A stretch of DNA of 64,000 bases from Galbula dea (GCA_013399015.1 VWZX01008461.1:1716926-1780925), one strand, 5' to 3'. Positions 46,101-59,935 are shown, counted from the first letter of the stretch. Numbers and translations are program-made. The notes: generated by a model from the sequence alone, not told the origin.

Positions 46101-49100
46101 GGTGCAGTTTAAAGCTCCAGAACAGAATCTTATCTTCTGGCCAGCTCTAGCCTTAGCCATGTAGTATCACAGATGGCAAAGGGTTCTCTGTACCTTTTCC
46201 AACCACCAGGAGCACTCCTCTGGATTCCCATTTCACTCAGAGGCTCTCTTTCAAGTTGAGTTAGCCCTTTGATTGCAATGAGAAGTGCACACCTAGAGAG
46301 AGGCAAAGTGCTAATGAAGAGCAAGAGATCTAGCAGGTAGGAGGAGCTGCAGGATGAAGCCTGAGGGATGGCTGCAGAACATCTCAGGAGGTGCAGGCCA
46401 CTGCCTCCAGCCTGGAGACACACATGCAGCAGGAAAGCCAGATGATAGATGGCTACCCCCAGAATTTCATTCCCACATTCAGCTTCATGGAAACATGCAG
46501 GCTAAGCTTCTTCAGTTTTCTTTTTAAATAAGATATTTTCCACTAACAAAACTGATTTTTAAGCATGGAACAGTCATTTGCCAGGTTTTCAAAGCCATCT
46601 GTTTTCAAAGCTTACCTTCCTTGTTGTTTACCACAGGCTGTCTATCTGTTTTAACAACCTCCACTGGGATTTCACATACCTCATTATGCAAAGGCACTAC
46701 TTATGCATTCACTCCAGCACTTGTCTAACTAATCTGCACTCCCACCACCTTCCAGAGAAGATGCAGCATCCCTCTTCAGAGGCTGCAGATCAAAAACAAT
46801 AGTAGCTGGTGTCATAGCAAGACAAAACATAGCCTCCTGTGTATTGCTGTTGTGATACAGGCCTAATCCATGACTGCTCAGAGCTGCTAAAGTGTAATAA
46901 AAAAAAATACCATATCACAAGAGAGTTTGTATCATAAGTAAGATAAAAAGCATCTGTTTTTAACATTGAGGCTTCTGCTTTTCTTTGTCAAGAGGATTCT
47001 CAGTACTTTGGTCTCCCAAGTCCTCATTCCTGGCAATGTGATGAGCACCCTCAACCTCCTCTGCAGTCCCTCATGGCTGTTCAGCTCATCCCAGGAAGCA
47101 CCATCCTTTTCTGGCCAGGTTTCCATTCATATCAAGCAGCCCTAACATCTGAGCTTCCCTCTTCTCCCTCTCTAACCTTCCTCCAGAGAGTTCATCTCAG
47201 CAACAGATCATTGGCAAAACCAGAGCCTTCAGCCTTCTCTGGTCTAGTGTGTCAAGGTTTGCTTGGGGACCCTTTAAGCACACATCACTGCTGCCATCCA
47301 TCACACTAAGAGCTTGCTGGGGGATGCTTTCATTCATGGGTTATTAACATAATAGACTATCATGTCTTGTGCCATTAGAGTTGTCTGTGTCACAGAACAT
47401 CCTCAGGTAGGTTAAAAACCAAGAGGAGAGAGAAAGAGAGGAAAATAAGTTCTGTTAGCATCTTGGATCCACCTGAGAGAGTATTCTCCATGTAATATTT
47501 TAAAAATAGCCAAATTTAACATTATTTTCTTAACCAATAATTCAATAGCTCATCTTCCTTGGAAAATACAGCTGCAAAATCTACATACTGCAAAATTGGA
47601 GAACTAAAGGTATTGTAATGCTTCCCATCCTGGCATCTTTAGAACATCACAGCTGCAATGACACTGCCAGGGTAAGAGCTACCTCTCAAATTCCAAAGGG
47701 CAAAGTGACTTGAAATGCTGTTTATTTTACATGGGGAAGCAAGGGGAATACCTGTAGAGCAAAGAGCAAAAGATTGAAGCCAGCAACAGGAAAAAAAAAA
47801 GTGAAATTTCATGGTTGGGTTATGATTTCCCAGAAAAAAATATAGCACAAGAGTCCTGTAAAAGACTTTTCATTTAGGAAACCAAAAGCATTTTCTGACT
47901 GAGGTAAGCATCACATCACTGTTCCATTTCACACATGAGGAAACAAGAGAGTGGACATAAAGTGAAGGGTTGGACCTTCCCAAAATGTGGATATCCAGTT
48001 CTGGCTGCACCTGAACCACATGCAAATAACCCTGGCCCTCCAGCCTGCTGCCCTTAGCTCCACTTCCTAGCCTGGGATGCTATGGCAGCAAAGTCTCAAA
48101 GCACTCCTTGGGTCACTCCCTTTGCATCACACAGCAGCAACACACCCCAGGACCAGGGACTTGCAGGTTGGAATCTCACTGCACAGCCTGGAAAGGTGAT
48201 AGCAAGAGAAGCTGCCTGCTTAAGGCAGCCAGAGGCAAAAGACAAGAGCTTGCTGAAGGTGATTTTAATATCCAGTTTGGGAACTGGCTGTGATTTTACC
48301 TAAAACTGCAGCCAGCAGAGCCCAGCCAGCAGTGCCACAAATCTGTCAACACCTCCTGGCAGTGTTCATCCCCCTAAAATCAAACCAGGCTTTTGTGGAG
48401 TGATTGCTCATGGAGTGAGACTCCAAAAGGGAACCACCTGCAATGTCCACGCTCCCATCTTGTAGTGTGACAGAAACAAACCCAGGATCAGTATGTGCAC
48501 TTCTCTCTGTCTTTCTTTTCCTTAGACACAAAATGCAAATCATCACTCATGGTTGCCAACCAATTGATGGTTAAATCTGCTTTTTTGGAACACCCTTTGT
48601 ATCAGGAAAGATTGAATTTGTATAGCAGCATATTTAGAGTCTGTGTAAGAAAACAAGATTCATTTAAAGCTATTATTTGGAAACACAAATTAAGTTTGAA
48701 TACATCTGTATCACACCTCTCTCCTCCAGCATAAATTACTGTTCCTTTTCCCAGCATTTGCTTCACCTGGTTGGCTCTGTGGTGTTGTTCTCCACACTAC
48801 AAGTTCAACAAGCACTTGCAGTTTGCTAGGTGAACACCTCTTTTACTGATGGTTGACAGAACTTTGTCAGCACAGATGTTCACAGTAACAGCTCTAAATG
48901 TTTGATCTACCTTGTACAGTTACAGAATGTATCATGTCTGTCATGAGGATTAAATGCTGTCAGGCACTAGCCTCAGGAGATGGCAGGTTTGGGTCAGGAT
49001 TATCTTGGGGTAGGCATTGGATAAATATGGAATAAAGAGCAGGCCTTGCAGGAGAATTGTCCAAATGATCATGCCAGCCACAAAGAGGATCAGGTTAGCT

Positions 49101-52100
49101 TTTGGCTTTGGTAAATACTAGTTTGACTGGAACCAAATCCTCTGCTTCTCCAGACTCTGCTAGCAATAGCAGAGCAGCTCTCCAAGACACATTACAATCA
49201 CAACACTTCAGGGGAGTGGTTAGGTGGCCCTAGGGCAAGACTCCATCAGTTTAGATTACAGGACAGATAGCTGGCACAGACATGTTAAATATGTGTATTT
49301 AAACTCCTACACTCCCTTCAGGAACAGTTCTGCTCTTCAGAAGAGCACAGAGCAGCAGAACCCATTTAGCACTGCTCTTAACTAGTCCTTCTTAGCTCCC
49401 TGATGATCCAGTTTAGAGAACTGCCAAAACAGGAATCAGAGCTGCATTAAACCAGCAGGCTGGAGACAAACACTACAGAAAACAAACACCCTATTAGAGT
49501 AGAAGTGTGTGGTGTCAGTGCTGTCAGAAGTGACAGAGCAGCAGAGATGGTGACACCATGGGACACACTGGGACTCCAGGCTCCTACCCACAGAGGCCAC
49601 AGCAGCATCTCCTTGGGGCTGTGACAGAGGTGTGTGCTCTGTGCCAAGCAGACCCTCAGAGGGGTATTTATCCCAAAGAGCTGCTCTTCTTCAGGCTGTT
49701 GGTTCAGTGATAGACACACACTTCATCAAGGGTGCTGGACCACATGCCCCATGGCTCCCCTTCATGCCAGGACAGATCCTGCTTCTTCTCTGCAAACTTT
49801 TGCTTAGAATAACCAAGGAAGGTGCCAGTCAGCACAACAGGCATGACAGAACATAGCCATTTTGATCATAAAGCAGCCAGAGGAGGGAGAAGAAGCCCTC
49901 AAGGGTACTGTTGGCCCTGCAGCAACTTTATGTGGTTTTTAGGAATTTAAAGGGAGATTCCTGTTAAATTTTCTTCTCTTTGACCTCTGAAGTGCTCCCC
50001 AGTCCAGTATTTAAGCACCACACTGAAACTAAATACCAAAGGGTGCAAACTACAGCACAGAAGATGGATATAAATACCTGTCCTTTGGCTTCTAATGGAG
50101 CTTGAAATTAACACCACTTTTCCATTTCATCACCATTTTTCAGAGAGTTTAAATTCTTTAGGACAAGGAGCACTTCCTTTTCTCCTGGGTCTGCAGAGTG
50201 TGAGGCTGAAAGGATGAGTCTTGGCTAGTACAGAAGTGATCAGAGGAGACACAAAGACTGCTTACACAAATGCAGGAGATAGTTACTATGTAATTGTAAA
50301 TGGGGAGATGGTTCTGTGCAGTTTTCAACCATTTCCAAGCAGGATAATCTTCAGTACACTACTTTAAACACCTTCATTACATCACCAAGTGGTAAAGATT
50401 AAGCTAGAAAATGCAGTTACTGAGTAAAGTCCAAGAGTTAGGGTTACAGATGAGCCTTAGAATTAAGCCTGACAACAACCACTGGGGAGAAACTAGATAA
50501 AATATTTCACTCACTTTAAGGCTTTTGGCTCTCATGACCACAAAGCTTCCCAACCCTGCTCTCTACATCCTCATACTCAGCTAGAAGAGCTTCCACTACC
50601 ATTTTGCAGCTGGAAAACTAGGAATGTTGTACTCTGCCACACTAACCCAAGCTACAGCAACACCACAGCTCCTTTCCTCCAGAGGTGCACAGGAAATGGG
50701 GATGCTCTCAAAACCCTTAAAGCACATAGAGAAACCAAGTCCCATCAGACATCAGGATTTCTGTTCTTAAGGCAGATATCTTGGTCTAGCTATGAGCCTT
50801 AAAGAGGCTCTTTTGCCCCAAAAAGGTTGCTAAAGCCTCCTCTGCCCTTCCACTTCTCTCTGGCCAACCCAGTCAATATGGTATGAGCTGGAGAATAAAC
50901 CCCTAAAACCCCAGTAGTATTCATTACTCTTTCTTCCCAGGAAAAATAACCTAAAACCAGGGGAACTACTCCATGATTTCTCTTTGCAAAGCATCATCAA
51001 CCAGATCTAAAGACTCCTGGGTGCACCAGTGTAAGGCAATTCAGAAACAAGATTCCAGCACCAGGAGGAAGCATTTGTGATTCACTGGAGAACCCTTGCA
51101 GCAAAGGGGTGCAGCACTGCTGAGCTGCTCATTTTTAATGCCAATAAACACTCCAGTTTCCCAGCAGCTCTTCAGAGTCTTCCAGTGTTAGGAACCTGGC
51201 AACAAGGCTGACCCTGTGAGGTGTTCACTTCTAAATCTGGCCATCATGGGACTTTATTCATCAGACAGATGGGGGCTTAGGTTAATGTTTTTGTCCCAGT
51301 TTAGTTCTAGAAATGGGTGGTCTGAAGCTGACTGCTTTCTTGTGCAGTTCAAATTTGGAGCTTGCAGCAAAGCTGCAGAGAATTTAATTGACTCCTTTTA
51401 TAGCTTAACTCTCAACTCCAACATCAATATTAGAAGAGGAAATGTCATTTCTAATTTCACTTAATTTTTAAAGAACATGTTTCTCTAACCTTTGGTATGC
51501 AAGATCTTTTTATTGTAATTGAAAAACATCTCTTTTAAGTGCTAAAGTAGGCTAATAGGAAAGCTGACATTCAGTTAACCCATATTTTTGAAGTAAACAA
51601 GCCCCTTTTTTTGCATAAATGGAGGCTATCAGTCAGCTTTGGTCTAATTCCTCTGAACTCAAAACTCCTCCCCAGAAAAGAAGTAACTAGAAAACACTTG
51701 GTGCAGGTTTGAACTGGAGCCTTTGTGTAGGCAAAGACACTTGCTGTCACCACAAAGCATGCTGCTGGTGCATGGAGTTGTCTCCATTTCAGAGGCTGTG
51801 GACACATTTATGATCTTTCAAAAGCCAACACTACTCTGGGATTGGAAGCTAGATGTTAGCTGACTTCAATTAAAATATTTAAGCTTGGCTTTTAAATCAT
51901 ACTAGCAGCTCAAATTCCTTGCTTCTAAGGTTCTGGTCCCATGTGACTATGTAATGGGCCATGATAAAGAACAGGGAAGCAAAATCAGAACATATGTGAT
52001 TTAAAAGGCACATTGAAACCATTTTAAAACTAATTATCTCTTCTCAAAATACTAAAGAAGGAAGAAAATGTCCCACTCTAAAGCTTAACTGGCCTCCATC

Positions 52101-54271
52101 CAGCCCCCTTAGCCCAGGCATTCCAACCATGAACACTATCCTTTTTAAAACCTAAAGTTCTTCAGTCTGATTTCTCCTAGCTTTATCCTTTGAGTCAAGA
52201 TGGGATCCTTAAAACAAGCATTTAATGAGCACAACCCAAAGTTCACATCAAGTTGTGATGAAAAACACTGGTCTAACCTTTTCTACACTTTTGCAATTAC
52301 CTCCTCTCTCAGCCCCAATTTTCTCTCCTTCATTAACAATCACCTTTAAACAAGGTAACCACAGCAATGCTTTTCCACCTTGATGTCTTTTGTTTGCCTT
52401 GCTTGAAGATGAAGTCACAACAAAGTTCATCAACAACTCTCAAACTAATTCCAAGTCTAAGGCATGGTTTGAAGGAAGGTGTGAGAGAAAAAGAGTTTCC
52501 ACAGGAGACAGTCATTTACTGGAAGCTTTAGAGAACTAGAACACACAGTGTCTGTTAGCATGATGCTCTTACCTCAATACTGGAGCTGGTCTGAATTCTC
52601 CTAGACTTTTTCAGTCTGCTGACATACAGAGACAGTGAATCAGAGGGAGAGCTTGAATTGTGGTTTGCAGTAGCAGTTCCTTAATGTCTGTGATAGGACA
52701 GAGCTCACAGTGTCACCAACCACACTGTGCCCACGTGCTCCCCACCTACTGACAGCAACAAGCTTGAAAGATCAGCTCACCCTGGCACAAAGACTGTAGA
52801 GGTCAAGGGACTTTATTAGCCAGTCCATTGGCTTTTATAAACACTCTAAGATCTCTAGGAAGAACTATATTAAAACCTGTGGATCACATCAACTTTGCTT
52901 CCACAGCTCTGCATGCCACACAGCACAGGAGAGGCTGGAGGGAGTCTTGCTTTGACTTGGTCCTGGCCACACATCCATTCTGTAACATCTAGTGCCTATA
53001 ATCACAATCCTACTTAAAAATTACATTCCCAGCATAAATTTTGACCAAAAATACACTTAACATTCCAGCCTGCAAAGCACAGCACAAATGGATCAGCTAT
53101 TTCCACCAAGAATACTTTGGATTCAACTGTAAGAGTGGAAATACAATCTGGGAGTGAGGGGGGGAAGTAATTGTAACACTACAGAAATCTATGTTTTATC
53201 TGAAAACAACTTGCTGGGTACCTCCAGACTAAAGGTTACTATAGGAAAGTATAAACATTCTTCAGTCTTCTTTTTAATGCCTTGAGGGTGTCTCAGCCCC
53301 ACCACAGAGTCTTTCTGGGTCTCAGACTTGATCCTAGAGCAGCTGAACTATCTCTTCTGGATCACTTCACACACTGGACTCCAGCCTGAGCATAAAGTAG
53401 GAACACCTTGTCTTTGGCAGAAGCAGGATGTTGCTTTAAACTCTTCCTCTCCTCCATACAAATACCTCCCCCAAGTTCTAAGGTAAGCCCTTGTCTTTGG
53501 GAACTGCTCATGTACCTGAATTAATTTGGGATTACATGCATGCAGAGCACTGGCTGTAGCCAAGAAAAATTAACTTTAAGTAAAAGAGGCTCTATTTCCA
53601 GCATTAATATTGGGAAGATAGACCCACTGAGTGTTTTAGTACTCTCTTCACCCAGAGTTATCACTACTATCACATTATCATTCTAATTTGATCTTTCTAC
53701 AAAGGCTCTTTACTGACCTCCAGAAGATCTCTGTTCAGCTGTACTCCAACCCTTCAGATCAGTCATTTCCTTCAGCCACAGGATGCTTCCACACACTTAA
53801 AGGCCTCCTTTCTAGTCAGATTACTCATCCCAGTCACCCAAAATCCACTGAAAACACTAGGCTTTGTAGAGGCTTTGGACCAGACCACCACACTGGCAGC
53901 AAAACCTGTGTAACTTATCTGACAGCCTGGACTCAATTTTGTAGCTTTTCCAAGGGAAGAGAGATCCAACAGCCCTTTCCAAAGGGATTTGTTTCTCACT
54001 CCTCCTAGCAAGATGCTTACTACTGTGTAGTAACACAAAATACTTTGCTAAGGCATGTTGCTCTTGCCAGTCAAGACCTCAATGCTTAATCATAGCACAC
54101 AGGGGCTGCTACTCCAGGGTGTAGCTGCATGGAAACCAGAACTCAGCAGCTGCAGCATTTGGATTGGTTTTACCTTTCCCCTGCAGTGTTCCTACTTCTC
54201 TCTTGTGTGTCACATTTCTCCCTTCAAGCACAAGTGCTAAGTACATTTAATATGGCCAATACCCTATGATT
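40101..54271. other. Long repeat-poor non-coding stretch
   Basis: About 14 kb without a recognisable CR1 or gene. Two AT-rich segments rich in ATTA/TAAT motifs (41010-41215 and 42790-42990) stand out as possible conserved non-coding elements. The longest open frames (155 codons at 41351-41818 and 162 codons at 45392-45880, both minus) show no domain, signal peptide or family motif. No CpG island is visible, so there is no sign of a typical housekeeping promoter. Confidence 0.5.
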
Positions 54272-54346
54272 AATCCTGCTCTGGCAGGGGGCTTGGGCTG
54301 GATAATCTTTTGAGGTCCCTTCCAACTCCTAACATTCTGTGATTCC
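54272..54346 (+). mobile_element. CR1 LINE 3' tail fragment (plus)
   Basis: About 75 bases comprising only the CR1 3' end: AATCCTGCTCTGGCAGGGGG, CTTGGGCTGGATAATCTTTT, GAGGTCCCTTCCAACTCCTA, then ACATTCTGTGATTCC. It starts at the same point (AATCCTGCT) as the short plus-strand tail at 59958, so both are 5'-truncated at the same place. Confidence 0.9.
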
Positions 54347-55624
54347 AGTTTTGAAATAAGAGGTTTTCTGCTGTTAGAGAGCATTCCCCTCAACTCCCTC
54401 CCTCTGGCAGCAGCAACTCCAAGTGGGAAGCTGATAGACCAGAGCTGAGTTCTTGCACCAAAGCTCAGTGCCAGCCATTGCTCCAGCAGCACGTGCCAGC
54501 TTGACAGCTCTCACATCCAGTGCTTCTGAAAGCTTTCCTTCCCCCCATGGTGACAGCTTTGAACAATCACCCTCTTACCAGACTCATCAACCTCCCAAAA
54601 ACTTTCTCTTACTGCCACAGTAACCTAATCCACAAGTCAAAGATACAAGCCCTCAGCAAAACAAATCTACACATCAGCCTCCCTGGTGTGAAGCAGCTTC
54701 CCACCATCTCCTTCTCCCTTTATCTCCTGTTGATGAATGTTCAGAATCTTGCTTATGCTGTGGGGATGTTTCCACCTTTCCCCTCTCTCACTGGTCAAAA
54801 TCTGCTTTCCTATAAAGACCTCCAAGGATGAAAGGAGAAGTTAGACTGGAGAACCTACCTCTGCTTCTTCCCTGCCTCTGTAGACAGCCTCAACAACACT
54901 GATCCTCCTGCAGCACTGGGTGATTAGAGCTTGCATGACTCCTCTAGGTTTTCACACAGAGAGAGAATTGTTCTCTCATTTTGGACCTTTTGCAAGGCTC
55001 ATTGCTAAATCATGGCCTGCAAACTTGCTTCAGGCTGAGAGAAAACAAAACAAAGCAAAATAAACCCCAAACCCCATGCCTGGTCCCATGGATAGCACAG
55101 AATGGCTGCAAAAGGCATCACCAAGTGAGCTGAGACAGCCTGAGGCCACCATCTGATGCTGGATTTTGGCTTTTGCCAGGCCTGCTGCAAAGGAGACTGA
55201 ACATTTTGCCTTCTCCTGGAGACAGTGGGACAGAAGCTTCTCAGCTTGCCAATTCTGACAATATCTAGCATTTCTCTCCAGTCCCCTGCATTGGAAGGTT
55301 CAGAAACCAAGCTAAGGAGAAGATTATCCTAATTTGCAGTATTGCTCCCAGTAAACAACCTTGAGATTAAAGGTTTCTTAAAATGTGGTGAGCTGAGCCT
55401 AGCTGGATGCCAGATGCCCACCAAAGTCACTCTCTCACTCCCCTCCTCCTCTGAGCAGGGGAGAGAAAACAGAACAAAAGCCTCATGGGTCAGGATAAGG
55501 ACAAGGAGCTCACTCACCAGTTACCATCACACAGGCAAAACAGACTCAGCCTGGAGAAACTGGTTTAAATCAAATCAGAGTAAGATAATAGAAAGAGAAA
55601 TAATCCCAATTCTTAAAGCACCTT

Positions 55625-55654
55625 CTCCCCTCCCTTCTCCCCTCCCTTCTTCCC
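55625..55654. repeat. Tandem CTCCCCTCCCTT tract, potential G4 on minus strand
   Basis: Two and a half copies of a 12-base unit (CTCCCCTCCCTT), pure pyrimidine on the plus strand. The minus strand has five G-runs of 3-4 separated by loops of 1-5 bases, meeting the canonical quadruplex pattern. The purine/pyrimidine asymmetry also allows triplex (H-DNA) structure. Confidence 0.85.
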
Positions 55655-57814
55655 GAGCTCAACTTCACTCATAGTTCCTCTACCTGCTCCCTTGCAGCGG
55701 TGCAGGGGGACAGGGAATGGGGTTTGGGGTCAGTTCATCACACATTACCTCTGCCACTCCTTCCTCCTCAGGGGGAGGACTCCTCACACTCTTCCTCTGC
55801 TGCAGTGTGGAGTCTCTCCCAGGAGAGACAGCTCCTCCATGAGTCCTCCCATTGGGCTGCAGATCTTCACAGACTGCCCTACTGTGGGTGGTCTTCACCT
55901 AAACCCTCAAGCATTTCCCCTAGTGCCAGACTGGAAACCTTTCATTATTCTTGTGTTAAAAACTAGTCTATAAATTCTTCTCTAACTCATCCAGTTTCCA
56001 ATGAGGGAAAAATATCTTCCCTTCCATAGCAAGGTATGTGCCTATTCATGTATTTTAATAGGAGAGCAATCAAAACACTGCTTACTTAGGACCAAACTTC
56101 CAACACTTGGTGCTTTCTTCTCTGCTCTTTCATGCTCATTATTTGTCTTACTTCTAAATTCCTGCTTTTCTTATGTCTTTCTTCTTGCCTGCAGCTTCCC
56201 TGGAGATTAAAAAGAGACATAGAAGATGTATCACACAGGGTGACAAATAGTACAGTGATATCCAAACTCAAACATGCATATCTGGATCAACATTTGGACT
56301 TCCTAGTTAAGCTCAGCCTAATTAGTGTGCAACAAGCAGCATGCCCTGTGCTACAGGGATTTAAACCAGCAGAGATTCACATTGTGTCTCAGGTTGATTT
56401 ACATATAAGTAATATTTTATTTACTTTAGAAAATTAGTATTTTACTCTATTTAATACTGGAGGGGGTGATGTGGGTTTTCATTTACTCTTTTGGCTTTTT
56501 TCATGTCAAGAAAACAAATGGAGCAACATAAAAATGACAGCACAGCAGCTAACTTGGGGGTCTATAAAGGAACCATAAAAAGAGCACTTCCAAAGCACTT
56601 GCAAAGTTCCAGCCACATGATTCCCATTAACAGTAATGAGCACTGGACAGAGAAATTCACACATGTTGCTTTGAAGATTTATACTAAATTGGCCTCATCT
56701 TTGTTAGCACTAGAGGAATACTGATGGGCTACAATATAAAAGAGAAATCTTTCAATTTGCCCCCTGCAATTTTCTTCATTAGCCACAGCACTCTCCAGCA
56801 GCCCAGTCATACTCCAGGTTCCTAATCCTTCCAATTTCACAGACAGTTAAAAATATGAACTACAGCACAACAGCCAATCTCTGCAGAATATCTTGCTAAA
56901 AGGCTCCTTGGTTTCAAACACAGGCCCAGGTTGTTGTGGTCTGAAGCACACCAAAGGCCTCAACAACTGCAACAGCAGAGGGAGAAAGCTGCTGCTGGAG
57001 AAGCCAACCCAATTGCTGTGCACGTGCATTGGGCTTGGTCTAGTGCTGCTTTGAAGATATTAGCTTCAATTAATCCCCAAAATGACCTCAAGATATGAAT
57101 TTGAGACAGGAACAATGTGAGCTGCTTGTCCTTTTCTTGTCTTCTTTTCCCTTCTCTCTCTTCTCATCCAAGGATAGGATTTAGTGCTTATGGATGAGGC
57201 TAAGCAGGCTCTGCAAACAAAGCCTCTTCTCTGCTCACCAAGAAAGAAGAGCTTCAAGCTGTGGGAGCAGCTACCTCCCACCCCACCCCAGCATTCCTCT
57301 CTCATGCCATGAAGAGCTGCTGGAAGCATGGCAAATGGATCACAAACACCCTCCAGCTGATGCAAACAATCCCATGCCCATCATGAAGATGACACCCAAG
57401 AACCCATGGATCCAAAGCTGTTGCTTCAGCTAAAGGACTTGAAGGATTTCCTAATGTTACAGGAGTGAGCCAGGCACCAAAAGGGAGCAAAGGGCTGTGC
57501 TAATGATACTAGTGCAGACAAAAGTCTTTTGTCACCATCTTCTTAGTTACCATTTTCATCCTAATGAGTTCAGAGCTTCCAAAATGCTTCGTTTCAGGGT
57601 TTTCTGAAGGGGACACAACACTGTTAGTACCCAGATAATCCTACTGAAAATTCTATGTACTACTTTGCCTAATACTGGAGGAAAAAAACCCTCCTAACCT
57701 ACCAGAAAGTCTAAAGGTCTCAAACAACATTGCTGTACCAAATTGAATCAGAAATCAGAACTGCAAGGGTGTGCTCTGTGACAACCTGCACATGTTCTCT
57801 CTTTCAAAAGATAA

Positions 57815-57947
57815 GCCAAAAAATAACCCTAAACCCACAAACAAAAACTAAGAAAACACCCAAAACTAACAAAACCAACCCCAAACAAAACAACAACAGC
57901 AGCCAACCACAAAAAAAAACCCAACAAAAACCCAAACCAACCCAAAG
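57815..57947. repeat. A/C-rich low-complexity tract
   Basis: About 130 bases on the plus strand that are almost entirely A and C (AAACCC- and AACAAC-like units), with very few G or T. It is not a clean microsatellite. It may be a degenerate simple repeat or the tail of a lost insertion. Confidence 0.8.
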
Positions 57948-59224
57948 CACTAGAAAGAAACAATCCCTGACTGCCTTTGGCTTCTGCTACCACCACATGC
58001 AGAGCTCAAACTGCAGGCTCCACTCCCAAGTTTACCATCTCCTGTAATGCAGAGTTTCCCCCCAGAGAACTGCCAGTGCTATTTTTTTTCAGGATGGCAC
58101 CTCCCCAAGAAGAAAAATGGTTTGTATTGTAAAATAAGTAGTAAATCTGCACATCTGGGGCTTCCCCTGGCTGTGCTGTGCATCCACCTCCCTGGAAGGC
58201 ACATCTTTGTGCACTGCCTGCAAAGAGCCCTAGCCTCATGCACTGCAGCTAAGGCAGGCAGCAGCAAGGCTCTTTGCTTGCTTTAGTTTTCTACTGGTTT
58301 CCCTGAAAGTGTTTACCTTAGCTGGACTTTTCCACCCCCTAATGTGATGACATTTTTGTTCTATTCCTTCTGACACATCAGATGTAAATGTTAGTGAACC
58401 AGACTCATACTTCACAGTTTCCTCCAAATCAAAAGACTGCTGAACTGCTCAGAGTTATCTCTGTGTCAGCACATTCCCTCGAGGGCAATATTGTCTTTTT
58501 CCCTTGTCAGTTAATTTGTTCATTGTAACACAAGTTTATTGGAAGCACTCAGAGTCTTAATTAGTGCTCTTTAGTTGCTGTTCCCCCATAGCTGCTCTAT
58601 CTAAGGATCAAATGCTGTGGAGCAGAGTTGAGAAGAAACTTCATTATAGCCATGGCTTAAGCATGCCACACAGTAGTAGCACCTGGTAGCAGCACACTTG
58701 CAACTCACTAAGCACTGCAATTAAACTATTTACACCTGGGAAAACAACCCCAAATATCCTTGCCATTGTGCATGCACAGCCATCCCCATTCTCAAGAAGT
58801 CTCCACAAAGCCAAGCACATTTCAATTTATTAAGACAGAAGGAAGAAGAGTGTTCTCCTGGGTGGCTGAGGTCTGTCAACCATTGCAACAGACAACTCTA
58901 TTTTGCAGACAGCTTCCTAACCAGTGCAATGATGTTGAAAGCACAAAGCTGCACTGCCATCCACTCTCTCCAAAACTTCAACTCCAAACTGCTCTAAAAG
59001 GCCTTTTCCTGAAAGAAATCTAAGTCTGTATGTCAATTTGTGTGCCCTTAATCTTGCATCACTGCTGTCTATGACCCACAAGAATTCTCCCTCTTCTCCA
59101 GCCTTCTCTCCTGACACCCCCACACGATTGTACCCTGCTCCAGCGCTCAGTCTGCAAGGCAGAACAAGCCCAGGCTTTGAGCTGCAGCTCAAAAGTCAAG
59201 CTCCCTGCTCTTCCTGGTAGCATT

Positions 59225-59935
59225 ACACAGAATCACAGAATGTTAGGGCTTGGAAGGGACCTCTGGAGATCATCTAGTCCAACCCTCCTTTCAGAGCAGG
59301 GTCACCTAAAAGAGGTTGTACAAGATGGTGTCCAGATGGGTTTGGAATGTCTCCCGAGATGGAGACTCCACCACCTCTTTGGGAAGCCTGGGCCAGTGCT
59401 CTACCACCCTCCAAGGAAAGAAGTTCCTCCTTATGTTTAGATGGAACCTCCTATGTTCCAGTTTGTGCCTGTTCCCTCTGGCCCTGTCCCTGGGCACCAC
59501 TGGACAAAGCCTGGCCCCAGCTTCCTGACTCCCACCCATGAAGTACTGATAAGCATTGAGAAGATCTCTCCTCAGTCTTCTCCTCTCCAGGCTACTCAGC
59601 CCCAGCTCTCTCAGCTTTTCCCCAGAAGAGACATGTTCTAGTCCCCTAATCATGTTCACAGCCCTTTTCTGTTCCCTCTCCAGAAGTTCCTTGTCTTTCT
59701 TCAACTGGGGAGCTCCAGATGTGGCCTCACAAGGGCATAGTAGAAAGGGAGGGAATCTCCCTCAACCTGCTGGCCATGCTACAAGGGCACGCTGCTGGCT
59801 CATGGTCATCCTGTTGTCCACTAACATTCTCTGTAGCAGTTCCTGTATTAACTTATTTTTCTTGAGTAGAGGTGACCAGACTTGAGCACAGTATTTCAGG
59901 CAGAGTCTCACTCCTGCCTCACACCAGCAGGCTAA
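59225..59935 (-). mobile_element. CR1 LINE fragment, internally rearranged (minus)
   Basis: 3' end at left (ACACAGAATCACAGAATGTT). Minus-strand translation of 59306-59704 gives an uninterrupted 132-codon piece of the ORF2 C-terminus: KDKELLEREQKRAVNMIRG, GEKLRELGLSSLERRRLR, YFMGGSQEAGARL, KLEHRRFHLNIRRNFF, EVVESPS. Upstream (59762-59935) lie VDNRMTMSQQRALVA and, further 5', KYCAQVWSPLLKKNKLIQEL. In intact CR1 the latter type of segment comes after the MSQQ motif, so the order here is abnormal. Inactive. Confidence 0.93.

Larger units (their letters stand above)
54347..59224. other. Unique sequence with low-complexity tracts
   Basis: No gene recognised. It contains a tandem polypyrimidine tract at 55625-55654 and an A/C-rich tract at 57815-57947. 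Open frames up to 110 codons are anonymous; the lysine/asparagine-rich frame at 57730-58047 merely translates the A/C tract. Confidence 0.5.

Noticed and set aside
3787..48540. Recurrent ATGCAAAT octamers (for example 3787, 27956, 32458, 48020, 48533)
   Set aside because: Five or so copies in 64 kb of AT-rich DNA are only slightly above chance, so the motif alone is not evidence of regulation.
57730..58047. Lys/Asn-rich 105-codon frame
   Set aside because: It translates the A/C-rich low-complexity tract; composition alone explains it.
59306..59704. 132-codon minus-strand frame as a host gene
   Set aside because: It is the ORF2 C-terminus of a CR1 element, not a domesticated protein; no start or independent conservation evidence.
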